Assembly (NCBI GenBank): GCA_038326995.1
Contig: JBBQKP010000089.1
Span: 1 to 12,906 of the forward strand
Direction: 5' to 3'
Origin: JBBQKP01 sp038326995
GTDB lineage: Bacteria > Planctomycetota > Phycisphaerae > Tepidisphaerales > Tepidisphaeraceae
DNA: 12,906 bases
Position numbers and translations under genes: made by a program. The notes below the pieces were generated by a model, which was given only the letters and a program-made list of their open reading frames with translations, searched no databases and was not told the DNA's origin. The first letter of the stretch is position 1. Each line of letters opens with the position of its first letter. Of the stretch, positions 1 to 6,610 are shown piece by piece.

Positions 1-402
1 ATCAAACGTCAGCGTCTTGCCCGCCAGCGGATGATTCTGATCCAGCACGATGCCTTCGTCGGTGATCTTGCTGACCCTGTACTGCAGCTTTCGGCCGGTC
101 TTTTCGGTGCGAGAAACAATCCCGCCGACGAAGACGGGCTGGCCCTTGCCGATGGTCTTGCGGTCGATGACTTGGGAAAGTTCCGGGCGATACGGGCCGT
201 AGGCTTCTTCGGGAGCGACGGTGACTTGAAACGATTCACCCGCGGCCTTGCCTTCGAGTGCGGCCTCGAGTCCCGGAATGATCGCGCGGCGCCCGTGCAT
301 GTAGGCCATCGGTTTCTTGCCGATACTGGAATCGATTTTCTTGCCCGCCTCATCGGTGAGCGTGTAATCGAATCGAACGACGCGGTCTTGTGTGATCTGC
401 AT
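1..402 (-). CDS. slyD: SlyD-type FKBP peptidyl-prolyl cis-trans isomerase (3' end outside window)
   Basis: The first 134 codons are read on the minus strand from an ATG at 402; the frame stays open to base 1. The protein begins MQITQDRVVRFDYTLTDEAG. It has the FKBP core segments near residues 43-50 (IIPGLEAAL) and 60-67 (VAPEEAYG), and then DQNHPLAGKTLTFD at the window edge, the hallmark of SlyD-like FKBPs with an insert-in-flap domain. Known family role: cytoplasmic prolyl isomerase and folding chaperone, often metal-binding through a C-terminal tail; that tail is not in view. The gene lies 64 bp downstream of top6A on the same strand, so the two may be co-transcribed. No clear Shine-Dalgarno site precedes the ATG. 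The family call is firm; whether this is true SlyD or another insert-containing FKBP depends on the missing end. Confidence 0.9.
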   Translation of the reverse strand, partial: MQITQDRVVRFDYTLTDEAGKKIDSSIGKKPMAYMHGRRAIIPGLEAALEGKAAGESFQVTVAPEEAYGPYRPELSQVIDRKTIGKGQPVFVGGIVSRTEKTGRKLQYRVSKITDEGIVLDQNHPLAGKTLTFD

Positions 403-466
403 GATGGTGATTTGTAAGCGGCTTCGTGAAGTCAGTCGAGAATGAGAAACAGAACGAGAAGATCTA

Positions 467-1627
467 TCAGTCCAGCCAGTCCTTTTTCTTGAGTCGTTCG
501 GGAACGTATTCTTCGGTGATGTAGCTGATGTCCTTGGTGATGAGCGATTCGACTTCCATTTTGAAGCCGTTGTCGAGCATCTTCTGGATTTCCTTTTGCC
601 AGCCGCGATTTTCCTTGAACCAAGGGTACGCCATGATTTCGTTCGCGCGTTTTTTGTCGGTGTCGGTGAGGTCGATTTTCACATCGTCCGACAGGCCGCA
701 CGCTTCGAAATCCTTGGAGCGGATGCCGAGAAACACCGCATCAGGAATGGCCAGGCGTTCGCTCTCGAACGCGAGGCTGATCGACCCTTGTTTGATGACG
801 GAATAGATATAGTGCCCCCACGGGTCACAATCCAAAACGCAGATGATGGGCAGCTTGAGTTCCTGGTTGAGTCTTCGCAGCAGGCGTCGCACGCCGCGCG
901 TGGGCTGGCCCGAACCTTCGGTGAGGATGCAGTTGTGTTTTTCCCAGAAGCGGTCTTCATTGAATCGGCCCCAGACCGTGTCTTTTTCAACGTGAAGCAC
1001 GAACTTGGCTTCGCACTTTTTGAATTGAATCACGTCGGGCTCGACGATGCCGGGGATTGCGTAACCGCCCGTTCCCATGCGTCTGCAGTCGATCTCGTCG
1101 CCGTTGTCGATGATGGTGATGTTGCCGACCATCGTGCCGCGTTTTTTGGCGTAGACGTGAAGCTCTTCACGCAGTGCTTCGAGCGAGACTTCGAGGTCTT
1201 CCAGGATCGGATCGGATTCGTCCTGATTGTCGAAGGTCGATTCTTTTGTCCCGGCGACAGTGTGCTTGGATTTGTAGAACATGCCACGCAGCGAAAGCGT
1301 TTTTTCCCGCTCGATCAGCTCTTTGATCGTGGTGCAATGCAGGAGCGTCTGCATGTACTGCTTCGCCTGATTCAGGTTGAATAGCTGCCGATCGGATTTG
1401 TTCTCACCCATCTGCAGGATACCCTTTTTGCGGTTCCAGATCGTGTTGGATTTGGAGCGAATTGGAATCGCAATCTGCGGCTCGCGGCCCGAGTAGACCT
1501 TCTTCACCACGTCGTCGGCCAGCCCGATGATCTTGCCGTGCGTGACCTTATCACGCGCCTTGAATCCCTTGGCGGCGTTTAGGCGAATCTGGGCAGACTT
1601 TTCGGCGGTTGTTTTCTCTTTGGCCAT
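467..1627 (-). CDS. top6A: DNA topoisomerase VI subunit A (Top6A/Spo11 family)
   Basis: The 386-residue product is full length for Top6A. From the family, it is the DNA-cleaving subunit of the type IIB topoisomerase VI, working as an A2B2 complex with the ATPase subunit B. Visible motifs: the winged-helix catalytic segment LSLRGMFYKSKHT, with Tyr118 as the expected DNA-linking tyrosine; TKESTFDNQDESDPILEDLE around 127-146; and the Toprim metal site, with Glu214 in LHVEK and Asp266/Asp268 in VLDCDPWG. The start at 1627 (MAKEKTTAEK) is preferred because the open frame continues to 1873 only through a tandem repeat and into the start of the opposite-strand gene. The neighbouring same-strand gene is slyD. 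No subunit B gene is visible, though it could lie just beyond base 1. Topoisomerase VI is mainly archaeal and plant, with scattered bacterial cases including planctomycetes. Confidence 0.95.
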   Translation of the reverse strand: MAKEKTTAEKSAQIRLNAAKGFKARDKVTHGKIIGLADDVVKKVYSGREPQIAIPIRSKSNTIWNRKKGILQMGENKSDRQLFNLNQAKQYMQTLLHCTTIKELIEREKTLSLRGMFYKSKHTVAGTKESTFDNQDESDPILEDLEVSLEALREELHVYAKKRGTMVGNITIIDNGDEIDCRRMGTGGYAIPGIVEPDVIQFKKCEAKFVLHVEKDTVWGRFNEDRFWEKHNCILTEGSGQPTRGVRRLLRRLNQELKLPIICVLDCDPWGHYIYSVIKQGSISLAFESERLAIPDAVFLGIRSKDFEACGLSDDVKIDLTDTDKKRANEIMAYPWFKENRGWQKEIQKMLDNGFKMEVESLITKDISYITEEYVPERLKKKDWLD

Positions 1628-1726
1628 GATGAGTGATGTTTGCGGCGGACTCGGAATTGGTCGCGGCGGATCGTAGTCGATGTCGCTTCGCACGAACAGT
1701 GATAAGCACCAGCGAAAATCGCACAC

Positions 1727-1770
1727 CGCACACTGACCGCACACTGGCCGCACACTGACCGCACACTGAC
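1727..1770. repeat. Four 11-bp tandem repeats, unit CGCACACTGAC
   Basis: Units start at 1727, 1738, 1749 and 1760. Three are identical and the second has GGC in place of GAC at its end; a partial unit (CGCACAC) lies just upstream at about 1720. The array sits in the 193-bp divergent spacer between top6A and the small membrane protein. The 11-bp period is about one helical turn, so each unit would face the same side of the DNA. That would suit a cooperative binding site, but simple slippage expansion is equally possible. Confidence 0.85.
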
Positions 1771-1806
1771 TGAGATTGCGAATAATGGCCTTGGCCAAAG
1801 CATGCC

Positions 1807-1812
1807 TATACT
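1807..1812 (+). promoter_or_regulatory. Possible -10 box (TATACT), near-leaderless
   Basis: TATACT matches five of six bases of the bacterial -10 consensus and ends 8 bases before the ATG at 1821, so transcription would begin at or next to the start codon. No good -35 box lies 16-18 bp upstream. The idea that this gene is leaderless is inference. Confidence 0.35.
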
Positions 1813-1820
1813 CTCGTCCC

Positions 1821-2219
1821 ATGCCCAACACCGCGATTTTCATCGGCCTGCTTCTCATCGCCCAAGGTGCCACGTTTTACCTGATCAGTCCGCAGCGCTC
1901 GCCCACAGCTCTCATTCCCGCAGTGATGGGTGTTTTGCTGCTTGTTTGCGGATTGATCGCGCTCAAGCGTGAGTATTTGAAGCACGCTATGCACGCGGCC
2001 GCGGTCGTCGCCTTGCTGGGCGTGCTTGGGAGTGCGTCTGGAGTCGTCAAGGGCGCTCAATATCTTTCGGGTTCACTCGTGGGCACGCCCGAAACAGGCG
2101 TTCGCCCGATCGCGTATCTCGCACAGTCAATCGCGCTGGTCTTGTGTCTGACTTTTCTCGTGCTGGCGGTGCGATCGTTCATCGCTGCAAAGAAGCTCCG
2201 CCAGGCAGCAGCGATGTAG
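1821..2219 (+). CDS. Small four-helix membrane protein, function unknown
   Basis: A 132-residue protein starting MPNTAIFIGLLLIAQGATFY. Four hydrophobic stretches are visible: roughly residues 3-20, 30-46, 57-75 and 96-115. The last helix is followed by a short basic cytoplasmic tail (AAKKLRQ). I recall similar short proteins with an N-terminal MP..AI..G.LL signature as common, uncharacterised membrane proteins in planctomycetes, but I cannot name a function. The start at 1821 is chosen because upstream in-frame ATGs (from 1776) would add residues with no membrane character, and because a -10-like box lies just before it. It is transcribed away from top6A and has no same-strand partner; the gene downstream is on the other strand. 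Confidence 0.8.
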   Translation: MPNTAIFIGLLLIAQGATFYLISPQRSPTALIPAVMGVLLLVCGLIALKREYLKHAMHAAAVVALLGVLGSASGVVKGAQYLSGSLVGTPETGVRPIAYLAQSIALVLCLTFLVLAVRSFIAAKKLRQAAAM

Positions 2220-2254
2220 GCGCGATGAGGCGTCCGGCCGCGATGTCTGGCGAG

Positions 2255-2314
2255 GCCCGCAGGACATGTTCTTTTCACAATCGAGAATGAAAGGCAATGT
2301 CCTGCCGGACGGGC
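2255..2314. repeat. 60-nt imperfect inverted repeat (long hairpin)
   Basis: GCAGGACAT (2259-2267) pairs perfectly with ATGTCCTGC (2297-2305). Inside, CTTTTCA (2271-2277) pairs with TGAAAGG (2288-2294) with one G-T wobble. Outside, GCCC (2255-2258) can pair with GGGC (2311-2314) across a small bulge. A competing outer pairing joins GTCCGGC (2232-2238) to GCCGGAC (2304-2310). The element is followed on the plus strand by an A-run, not a T-run, so it is not a standard terminator for the upstream gene. It could be a dispersed REP-like element or a processing or stability hairpin. It fills most of the 199-bp gap between two convergent genes. Confidence 0.6.
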
Positions 2315-2418
2315 TAAAAAAGACCCCGATCGCTTGAGCTTTTAGGGTAATTCGAGAAACCCGCTTACTGCGTGCGCGGCTCTTTTAATTCGGTGGAGAC
2401 GTAGCAATCGCAATCGGA

Positions 2419-3417
2419 TCACTTTCTGAAGTACGTCTGTGTCACGAGGTTGGCCGCATCCTGCAGGCCGGCGCGAATAGTTTGCAATAATTCACCGACG
2501 GTATCGGCCGAAAATTCTGACGGATCAGTGAACTCGAGTGAAGCAGAAAGTCTGCCCAGCACACGCTCGGCCGGGTCGAGCGATCGAGGCGAGGTCAATC
2601 GCCTGATGCCGCTGATCGCACCAAGTGCGTCTCGGACCGATTGGAACACGGAGCGGGGAAAGTCGCGTTCGAAGATCAAAAATGCCGCGACATTCACAGG
2701 TTCGAGGTCGCCCACGTGCATGCGTCGGTAGGCCTCGATGCTGCAGCACATCCGCAGGACTGCCATCCATTGAATGTTTCGCAATGACGACTCGAGACTC
2801 GTTTGCTTGTCCATCAATGCCGAGAATCTCGCTTCGATTACACGGCACGTCACTTCCGCTCGCTCGATCGACCTGCCCAGGCGAATAAAGTGCCACCGCT
2901 GGTCGTGCGAAAGCGTGTGGTCTGAGATGCCCGCGAACATCATCGCGCCGTTCATCACACTGTCATAAAACTCTTCGGGCTGCTCTTCGTAACGCAGCAG
3001 TGCGTCCTCGGCGCGGGCGGCGAGGTATTGCGCGTTCACCGCTCGCCACATTTCAGCGGAGATGTCGCTTCGCACCGCGCGGGCGTTTTCGCGCGCACGC
3101 GATAAACACGTCACCAAACTGCCAGGATTCAAAGGGTCAAACGTCATGTAACGCGCGACATGTGCTCCGTAATTCTGATTCGGATCGACTTCCGGGTCGG
3201 CGACACGTGCGATGTCTAAAACGCTTTGCCACTGTTTGGGCTGCATGGCCGGGGCGAGTTCGCCGACGTCCATTAAGAGCGCGGTGTTGACCTTCAAAAG
3301 CCGGGCGTGTTGCTCGGCGCGCTCGACATATCGCGACATCCAGAACATCGAATCCGCAACCCGCGACAAGAGCGGCCGATCGGGAGACTCGTCCAGTATC
3401 GCGTTGTTGTCGAACAT
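2419..3417 (-). CDS. Alpha-E domain protein (DUF403)
   Basis: A 332-residue protein from the ATG at 3417. The N-terminal signature LLSRVADSMFWMSRYVERAE (residues 16-35) is diagnostic of the alpha-E/DUF403 family of all-helical bacterial proteins. Other family-like segments include SLVTCLSRARENARAVR and WHFIRLGRSIERAEVTCRVI. The biochemical role is not established. Family members usually sit beside a circularly permuted ATP-grasp gene and a transglutaminase-like gene, a cluster proposed to make or break peptide bonds; neither partner is adjacent here, so this copy is an orphan in view. In-frame ATGs at 3456 and 3513 are possible, but they would overlap the divergent HIT gene and add residues atypical of the family. 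Confidence 0.92.
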   Translation of the reverse strand: MFDNNAILDESPDRPLLSRVADSMFWMSRYVERAEQHARLLKVNTALLMDVGELAPAMQPKQWQSVLDIARVADPEVDPNQNYGAHVARYMTFDPLNPGSLVTCLSRARENARAVRSDISAEMWRAVNAQYLAARAEDALLRYEEQPEEFYDSVMNGAMMFAGISDHTLSHDQRWHFIRLGRSIERAEVTCRVIEARFSALMDKQTSLESSLRNIQWMAVLRMCCSIEAYRRMHVGDLEPVNVAAFLIFERDFPRSVFQSVRDALGAISGIRRLTSPRSLDPAERVLGRLSASLEFTDPSEFSADTVGELLQTIRAGLQDAANLVTQTYFRK

Positions 3418-3454
3418 GGTTGGCAAATGTACGCAATCAAGCGAAAGTTGCGAC

Positions 3455-4003
3455 ATGCCCGACACACAAAAATCGACCTCGAGCCACTCCAGCCTGTATG
3501 CCCCTTGGCGCATGGATTACATCAAGACCCTCGAAGCGCGCTCGCAACCACATTCGCCCAGCGGATGTTTTCTGTGCGATGCGGCCCTTCTGTTTGATCA
3601 GCCCGACGAGCGAAAATCGCGCCTGCTTTTGTGGAAGAGCGACTTTTCCATCGTGCTGATCAACAAGTTTCCTTACACGTCCGGGCATCTGCTTGTCGCA
3701 CCGATCAGGCACGTGGCCGAACCCGAATTACTGGATGACGCGGAACTGCTCGATCTGGAAAAGCAGACGATTCGATCGACGCGGCTGCTGCGGGCCGTGC
3801 TCAATCCGCAGGGGTTCAACATTGGCGAGAACATCGGCAGGGCGGCGGGCGCGGGATTGCCCGGGCATCTGCACCGCCACGTCGTGCCGCGATGGAACGG
3901 CGATACGAATTTCATGTCCGTCGTCGGCGACGTACGAATCGTGCCCCTTGCGTGGGAGACGTTGTGGGCAGACCTGGTTGCCAAACTCTCCGAAGTGGCT
4001 TGA
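3455..4003 (+). CDS. HIT-family hydrolase/phosphorylase, Ap4A phosphorylase-like
   Basis: A 182-residue protein. It begins with a family-like SLYAPWRMDYI (13-23), then a Cys38-x-x-Cys41 pair that may bind zinc, NKFPYTSGHLLVAPIRHVAE (70-89), GFNIGENIGRAAGAG (120-134) and the catalytic triad motif HLHRHVVPRWNGDTNFM (138-154). His140 is the expected nucleophile. The whole pattern resembles mycobacterial Rv2613c, characterised as a diadenosine tetraphosphate phosphorylase. The likely role is therefore cleavage of Ap4A or related dinucleotides in the cytoplasm, but HIT substrate specificity cannot be read from motifs alone. The ATG at 3455 lies only 37 bp from the DUF403 start on the other strand, so any promoter must overlap that gene or its start region. 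Confidence 0.93.
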   Translation: MPDTQKSTSSHSSLYAPWRMDYIKTLEARSQPHSPSGCFLCDAALLFDQPDERKSRLLLWKSDFSIVLINKFPYTSGHLLVAPIRHVAEPELLDDAELLDLEKQTIRSTRLLRAVLNPQGFNIGENIGRAAGAGLPGHLHRHVVPRWNGDTNFMSVVGDVRIVPLAWETLWADLVAKLSEVA

Positions 4004-4021
4004 GCTGTTGTTCGCTTTGTG

Positions 4022-4041
4022 TTGCAAGAATTGACTTGCAA
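4022..4041. promoter_or_regulatory. Perfect 7-bp dyad TTGCAAG-6-CTTGCAA upstream of the Eis-like gene
   Basis: The arms TTGCAAG (4022-4028) and CTTGCAA (4035-4041) are perfectly complementary around a six-base loop (AATTGA), and a TTGACT -35-like hexamer (4031-4036) lies inside. The dyad sits in the 67-bp gap between the HIT gene and the acetyltransferase gene, 30 bp before the ATG at 4071. An operator or a short RNA hairpin would both fit. No T-run follows, so it is not an ordinary terminator, and no convincing -10 box is seen. Confidence 0.4.
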
Positions 4042-4070
4042 AGCCGAGTGGCGATCGCGATGGTTAGTTT

Positions 4071-5336
4071 ATGGCGATGCAACTTCAATGGACGGGGCGA
4101 GATGAGGCAGAGCGAATTGCGAAGATCAGGCAGCTCTGCTACGGCGCGGCCGAGAATCAGACGCAGAAATTTCTCGACTCCGTCACGAACGACCATCGAC
4201 AACACGACGGCGATTTTCTCATCGCCAGCGAAGACCAGACGGACGTCGGAACCGCGACATCCCTTTCGCTGCAGATCAATCTGAGAGGCGCGATTCTTCC
4301 GTGCCAGGGCGTCGCGTGGGTCGGAACCAGCAAGACCCACCGCCGCGGGCAGCGGAAGAAGTCGGACGCTGCAGACGAGCCAGGCGTGGCGACGCGGGTG
4401 ATGCGCAAAATAATCGAGAAGGGCAAAGAGCGCGGGCAGTTCGTCAGCGCGCTCATGCCGTTTCGTGCGAGCTTTTACGAGCATTTTGGTTACGGCAATG
4501 CGGAGAGGCGATGCGAGTGGACGATCCCGATGTCGATCCTGCCGCGCGGGGCGTTCGACGACATTCGCTTCGCCCGGCCGGCGGACGATTTCGCCTCGAT
4601 CATCGCGCTGCGTCATCGTGATTTTGAAAAGGGCCACGGCGATGTCGCGTCCGACGAAGCTTCCATTCGGTATTGGATCGACCACACCTGGTCTGGTGCG
4701 ATGACCGTCGTCGAAAATCGCGGAGACGTCGTTCATTCTTATGCTTCATTCACCGAAGAGCGGACCTCAAGTTTGGCGATCCCTTCGACCCACGCGGCCG
4801 TGGTGTGCGACGATTTCTCGTGCGACTCAGAGATGGCATTCACGCGACTGCTGCACTTCTTCGCGAGTTTGAAGGATCAATACTCGTATCTGCGAATCAC
4901 CACACCAGCGGATTGGCCGGTGAATGCGATGTTGAAGGAGACGCAGATTCCGCACCGACAAGTGGATCACGCGGTGTCGGCGGCGAGGCCGTTTACGCGA
5001 ATGCAGATCCGCATCCTCGATCACGCGCGTACCCTCGCCGAGATGATTCTGCCCGGCAGCGGCAGCGGGTCGGTCGTCGTGCACGTCGTTGAATGCGAGG
5101 GGACTGTAAGCCGACTCAAGCTGAATTTCGAAATCAATCGCGTGACGTGTGATCCGACGACAGATGATGCGGACGTGATTCTGAGCGACTCGCGATGGGC
5201 GAGTATTGTCGCGGGCGATTTGCGAGCGACGGACGCCGCGAAGTGGGGATTTTTCGAGGTCAAGACGCCGTCAAAACTAGCGCTGCTCGACGCATTTTTC
5301 GGCGGCCCGTTGCCGTGGTGTCAGGAATATTTCTAA
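4071..5336 (+). CDS. Eis-like GNAT N-acetyltransferase
   Basis: A 421-residue protein with the layout of the Eis family: an N-terminal GNAT domain (about 1-150), a second GNAT-like domain (about 160-300) and a C-terminal SCP2-like domain (about 310-421). The signature VSALMPFRASFYEHFGYG (125-142) matches the Eis segment carrying the catalytic tyrosine. The chain ends in Phe421; in mycobacterial Eis the C-terminal Phe carboxylate takes part in catalysis. Family role: acetyl-CoA-dependent acetylation of amines, in some members aminoglycosides or protein lysines; the substrate here is unknown. Oddity: the acetyl-CoA loop reads THRRGQ, then about ten charged residues (RKKSDAADEP), then GVATRVM, so an insertion splits the usual RRGxG loop. 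A second ATG six bases on (4077) is also possible. The stop codon overlaps that of the convergent transporter gene. Confidence 0.85.
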   Translation: MAMQLQWTGRDEAERIAKIRQLCYGAAENQTQKFLDSVTNDHRQHDGDFLIASEDQTDVGTATSLSLQINLRGAILPCQGVAWVGTSKTHRRGQRKKSDAADEPGVATRVMRKIIEKGKERGQFVSALMPFRASFYEHFGYGNAERRCEWTIPMSILPRGAFDDIRFARPADDFASIIALRHRDFEKGHGDVASDEASIRYWIDHTWSGAMTVVENRGDVVHSYASFTEERTSSLAIPSTHAAVVCDDFSCDSEMAFTRLLHFFASLKDQYSYLRITTPADWPVNAMLKETQIPHRQVDHAVSAARPFTRMQIRILDHARTLAEMILPGSGSGSVVVHVVECEGTVSRLKLNFEINRVTCDPTTDDADVILSDSRWASIVAGDLRATDAAKWGFFEVKTPSKLALLDAFFGGPLPWCQEYF

Positions 5337-6610
5337 GCCGAATCGCTCGCGTCAATAGACGAGCGAATTGTGGTTCGCGCCATCCAGCACATCGCCGCCA
5401 GCGGGAGCATTGTGCCCACGAACATTGTCGCGGAAAGGACATAGAGCGGCATGCCGGTGAGGGCGATCGGGTCGTGCGAAATGCCCGTCCCGAGCATCGC
5501 GCCGCACGCGATGAACAACGCACGTTCTGCTGGAAGCTGGTCGGCGGTCAGGAGCAGGAGTAGGTGAGCGATGAAAATGAGAACGAACGTCGCGGCGATC
5601 CAGATGATACTGATGGCGGCGAGCTGTGCATTCACGGAACTTCGGCCGGCGCACGAGCGAATCACGTGCGCACTCATCAGCATGATTGCGAGAATCCCAA
5701 AGCCGCCAGCACTCGATGCGGGCGCTGCGCCTAAAAACGAAAGCGCGAGCGTCGTCCATTGCAAGGCGCGAGACGATTCGCCTAAACCAACGTCCAAGCC
5801 GACACCGACACCTACACCGACACCAACACCGACACTGCGAAGCTGAACCGAACCGAACGCGGCATCGGCGAATGAAGCGGAATTAATGCGTCCTGAAAAT
5901 ACAAGGAAGACGGCGGTCACGAGAACGAACGCACCCGCGAGCCAAGCGAAAAGAGACGTGGCGGAAAGTGCGCGCGGCGAATCGCGGTCTGCTTGTCCGG
6001 CCACAGATCCTACGGCAAGAAACGGTGCGATCAGCAATGCCGGGCCGATCGAGCCGGCGACGTGAAGCAGGAGCAACAGGACGCGACGGGTCGGGTCGAG
6101 ATCGACCAGGTCGACACGCCGGCCGATGTGCCAGCCCAGGTGCGTGAGCGCCGATGTCGTATTGAAAAGCGAGCCGAGAAAGAACGCGATCGGAATCGAT
6201 GTGAGAAAAAGACCGGCCGAGGCGATGAGCAGAATCCGCACGCGATCGGTCTTGCCGAGCAGGTTGAGAAGGAACACGCCGCCGATGACCCATGTGACGG
6301 CGGTCCCAAATACGTTGGCAAGGAGCAGGGTGAATCGGGTGAGCGGAGTGAAATCTTCGGGCGTCGCGAAGCTCTGAGCGAACCCGGTCGAGGTGACGGC
6401 CGCGACGGCGGTAAAGACCGCTCGGTCGGGCGAGACTGCTTGCGGCGATGTGAGCGGACGTGTGAAGAGCAGAATGGTCAGGACGGCCGAGACCAAAAGC
6501 GTCAGGGCCGTCAAGGCGGTGAAGAGCAGATCGAGCAATCGTGCACGTTCTGCTTGCTGCGGAACTGGCGTTGAAATGGGAGGCTGTGTATCCGTAATGG
6601 GTTCAATCAT
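5333..6610 (-). CDS. Divergent TrkH/KtrB-like potassium transporter subunit
   Basis: A 425-residue integral membrane protein with repeated helix-P-loop-helix units, the fold of TrkH/KtrB channels for K+ uptake. The four filter-like turns are VTSTGF (Gly76), ALTHLGW (Gly159), APASSAGGFG (Gly302/303) and LGTGIS (Gly376). The third loop resembles the TrkH (G)SPxSTAGG motif but lacks the usual following IK. Members work with a cytoplasmic RCK subunit (TrkA/KtrA), which is not seen here. Residues 259-271 are an alternating Ser/Gly-Val stretch encoded by a hexanucleotide repeat, probably in the outer loop before the third P-loop. The ATG overlaps the hisI stop as ATGA, which suggests translational coupling. 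At the 3' end its TAG overlaps the TAA of the convergent Eis-like gene. The fold is fairly sure; ion specificity is inferred. Confidence 0.75.
   Translation of the reverse strand: MIEPITDTQPPISTPVPQQAERARLLDLLFTALTALTLLVSAVLTILLFTRPLTSPQAVSPDRAVFTAVAAVTSTGFAQSFATPEDFTPLTRFTLLLANVFGTAVTWVIGGVFLLNLLGKTDRVRILLIASAGLFLTSIPIAFFLGSLFNTTSALTHLGWHIGRRVDLVDLDPTRRVLLLLLHVAGSIGPALLIAPFLAVGSVAGQADRDSPRALSATSLFAWLAGAFVLVTAVFLVFSGRINSASFADAAFGSVQLRSVGVGVGVGVGVGLDVGLGESSRALQWTTLALSFLGAAPASSAGGFGILAIMLMSAHVIRSCAGRSSVNAQLAAISIIWIAATFVLIFIAHLLLLLTADQLPAERALFIACGAMLGTGISHDPIALTGMPLYVLSATMFVGTMLPLAAMCWMARTTIRSSIDASDSA
5798..5833. repeat. Hexanucleotide repeat (consensus ACCGAC, six units) inside the transporter gene
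   Basis: Six 6-bp units run from 5798 to 5833 on the plus strand: GCCGAC, ACCGAC, ACCTAC, ACCGAC, ACCAAC, ACCGAC. On the coding (minus) strand they encode Gly-Val dipeptides. Because the unit is a multiple of three, gain or loss of units changes protein length without a frameshift. Confidence 0.85.

Noticed and set aside
31..417. Plus-strand open frame across the slyD fragment
   Set aside because: The minus strand encodes unmistakable FKBP/SlyD motifs; this frame is its antisense shadow.
596..1384. Long plus-strand open frame antisense to top6A
   Set aside because: It mirrors a clearly conserved minus-strand gene; the frame is open only because of codon bias.
1628..1873. 82-codon N-terminal extension of the top6A reading frame
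   Set aside because: It translates the 11-bp repeats, overlaps the opposite-strand membrane protein start and has no family similarity; MAKEK at 1627 is the natural start.
3418..3513. Longer N-terminus for the DUF403 protein
   Set aside because: The added 32 residues overlap the HIT gene and are not family-like; it is kept only as a start-codon ambiguity.
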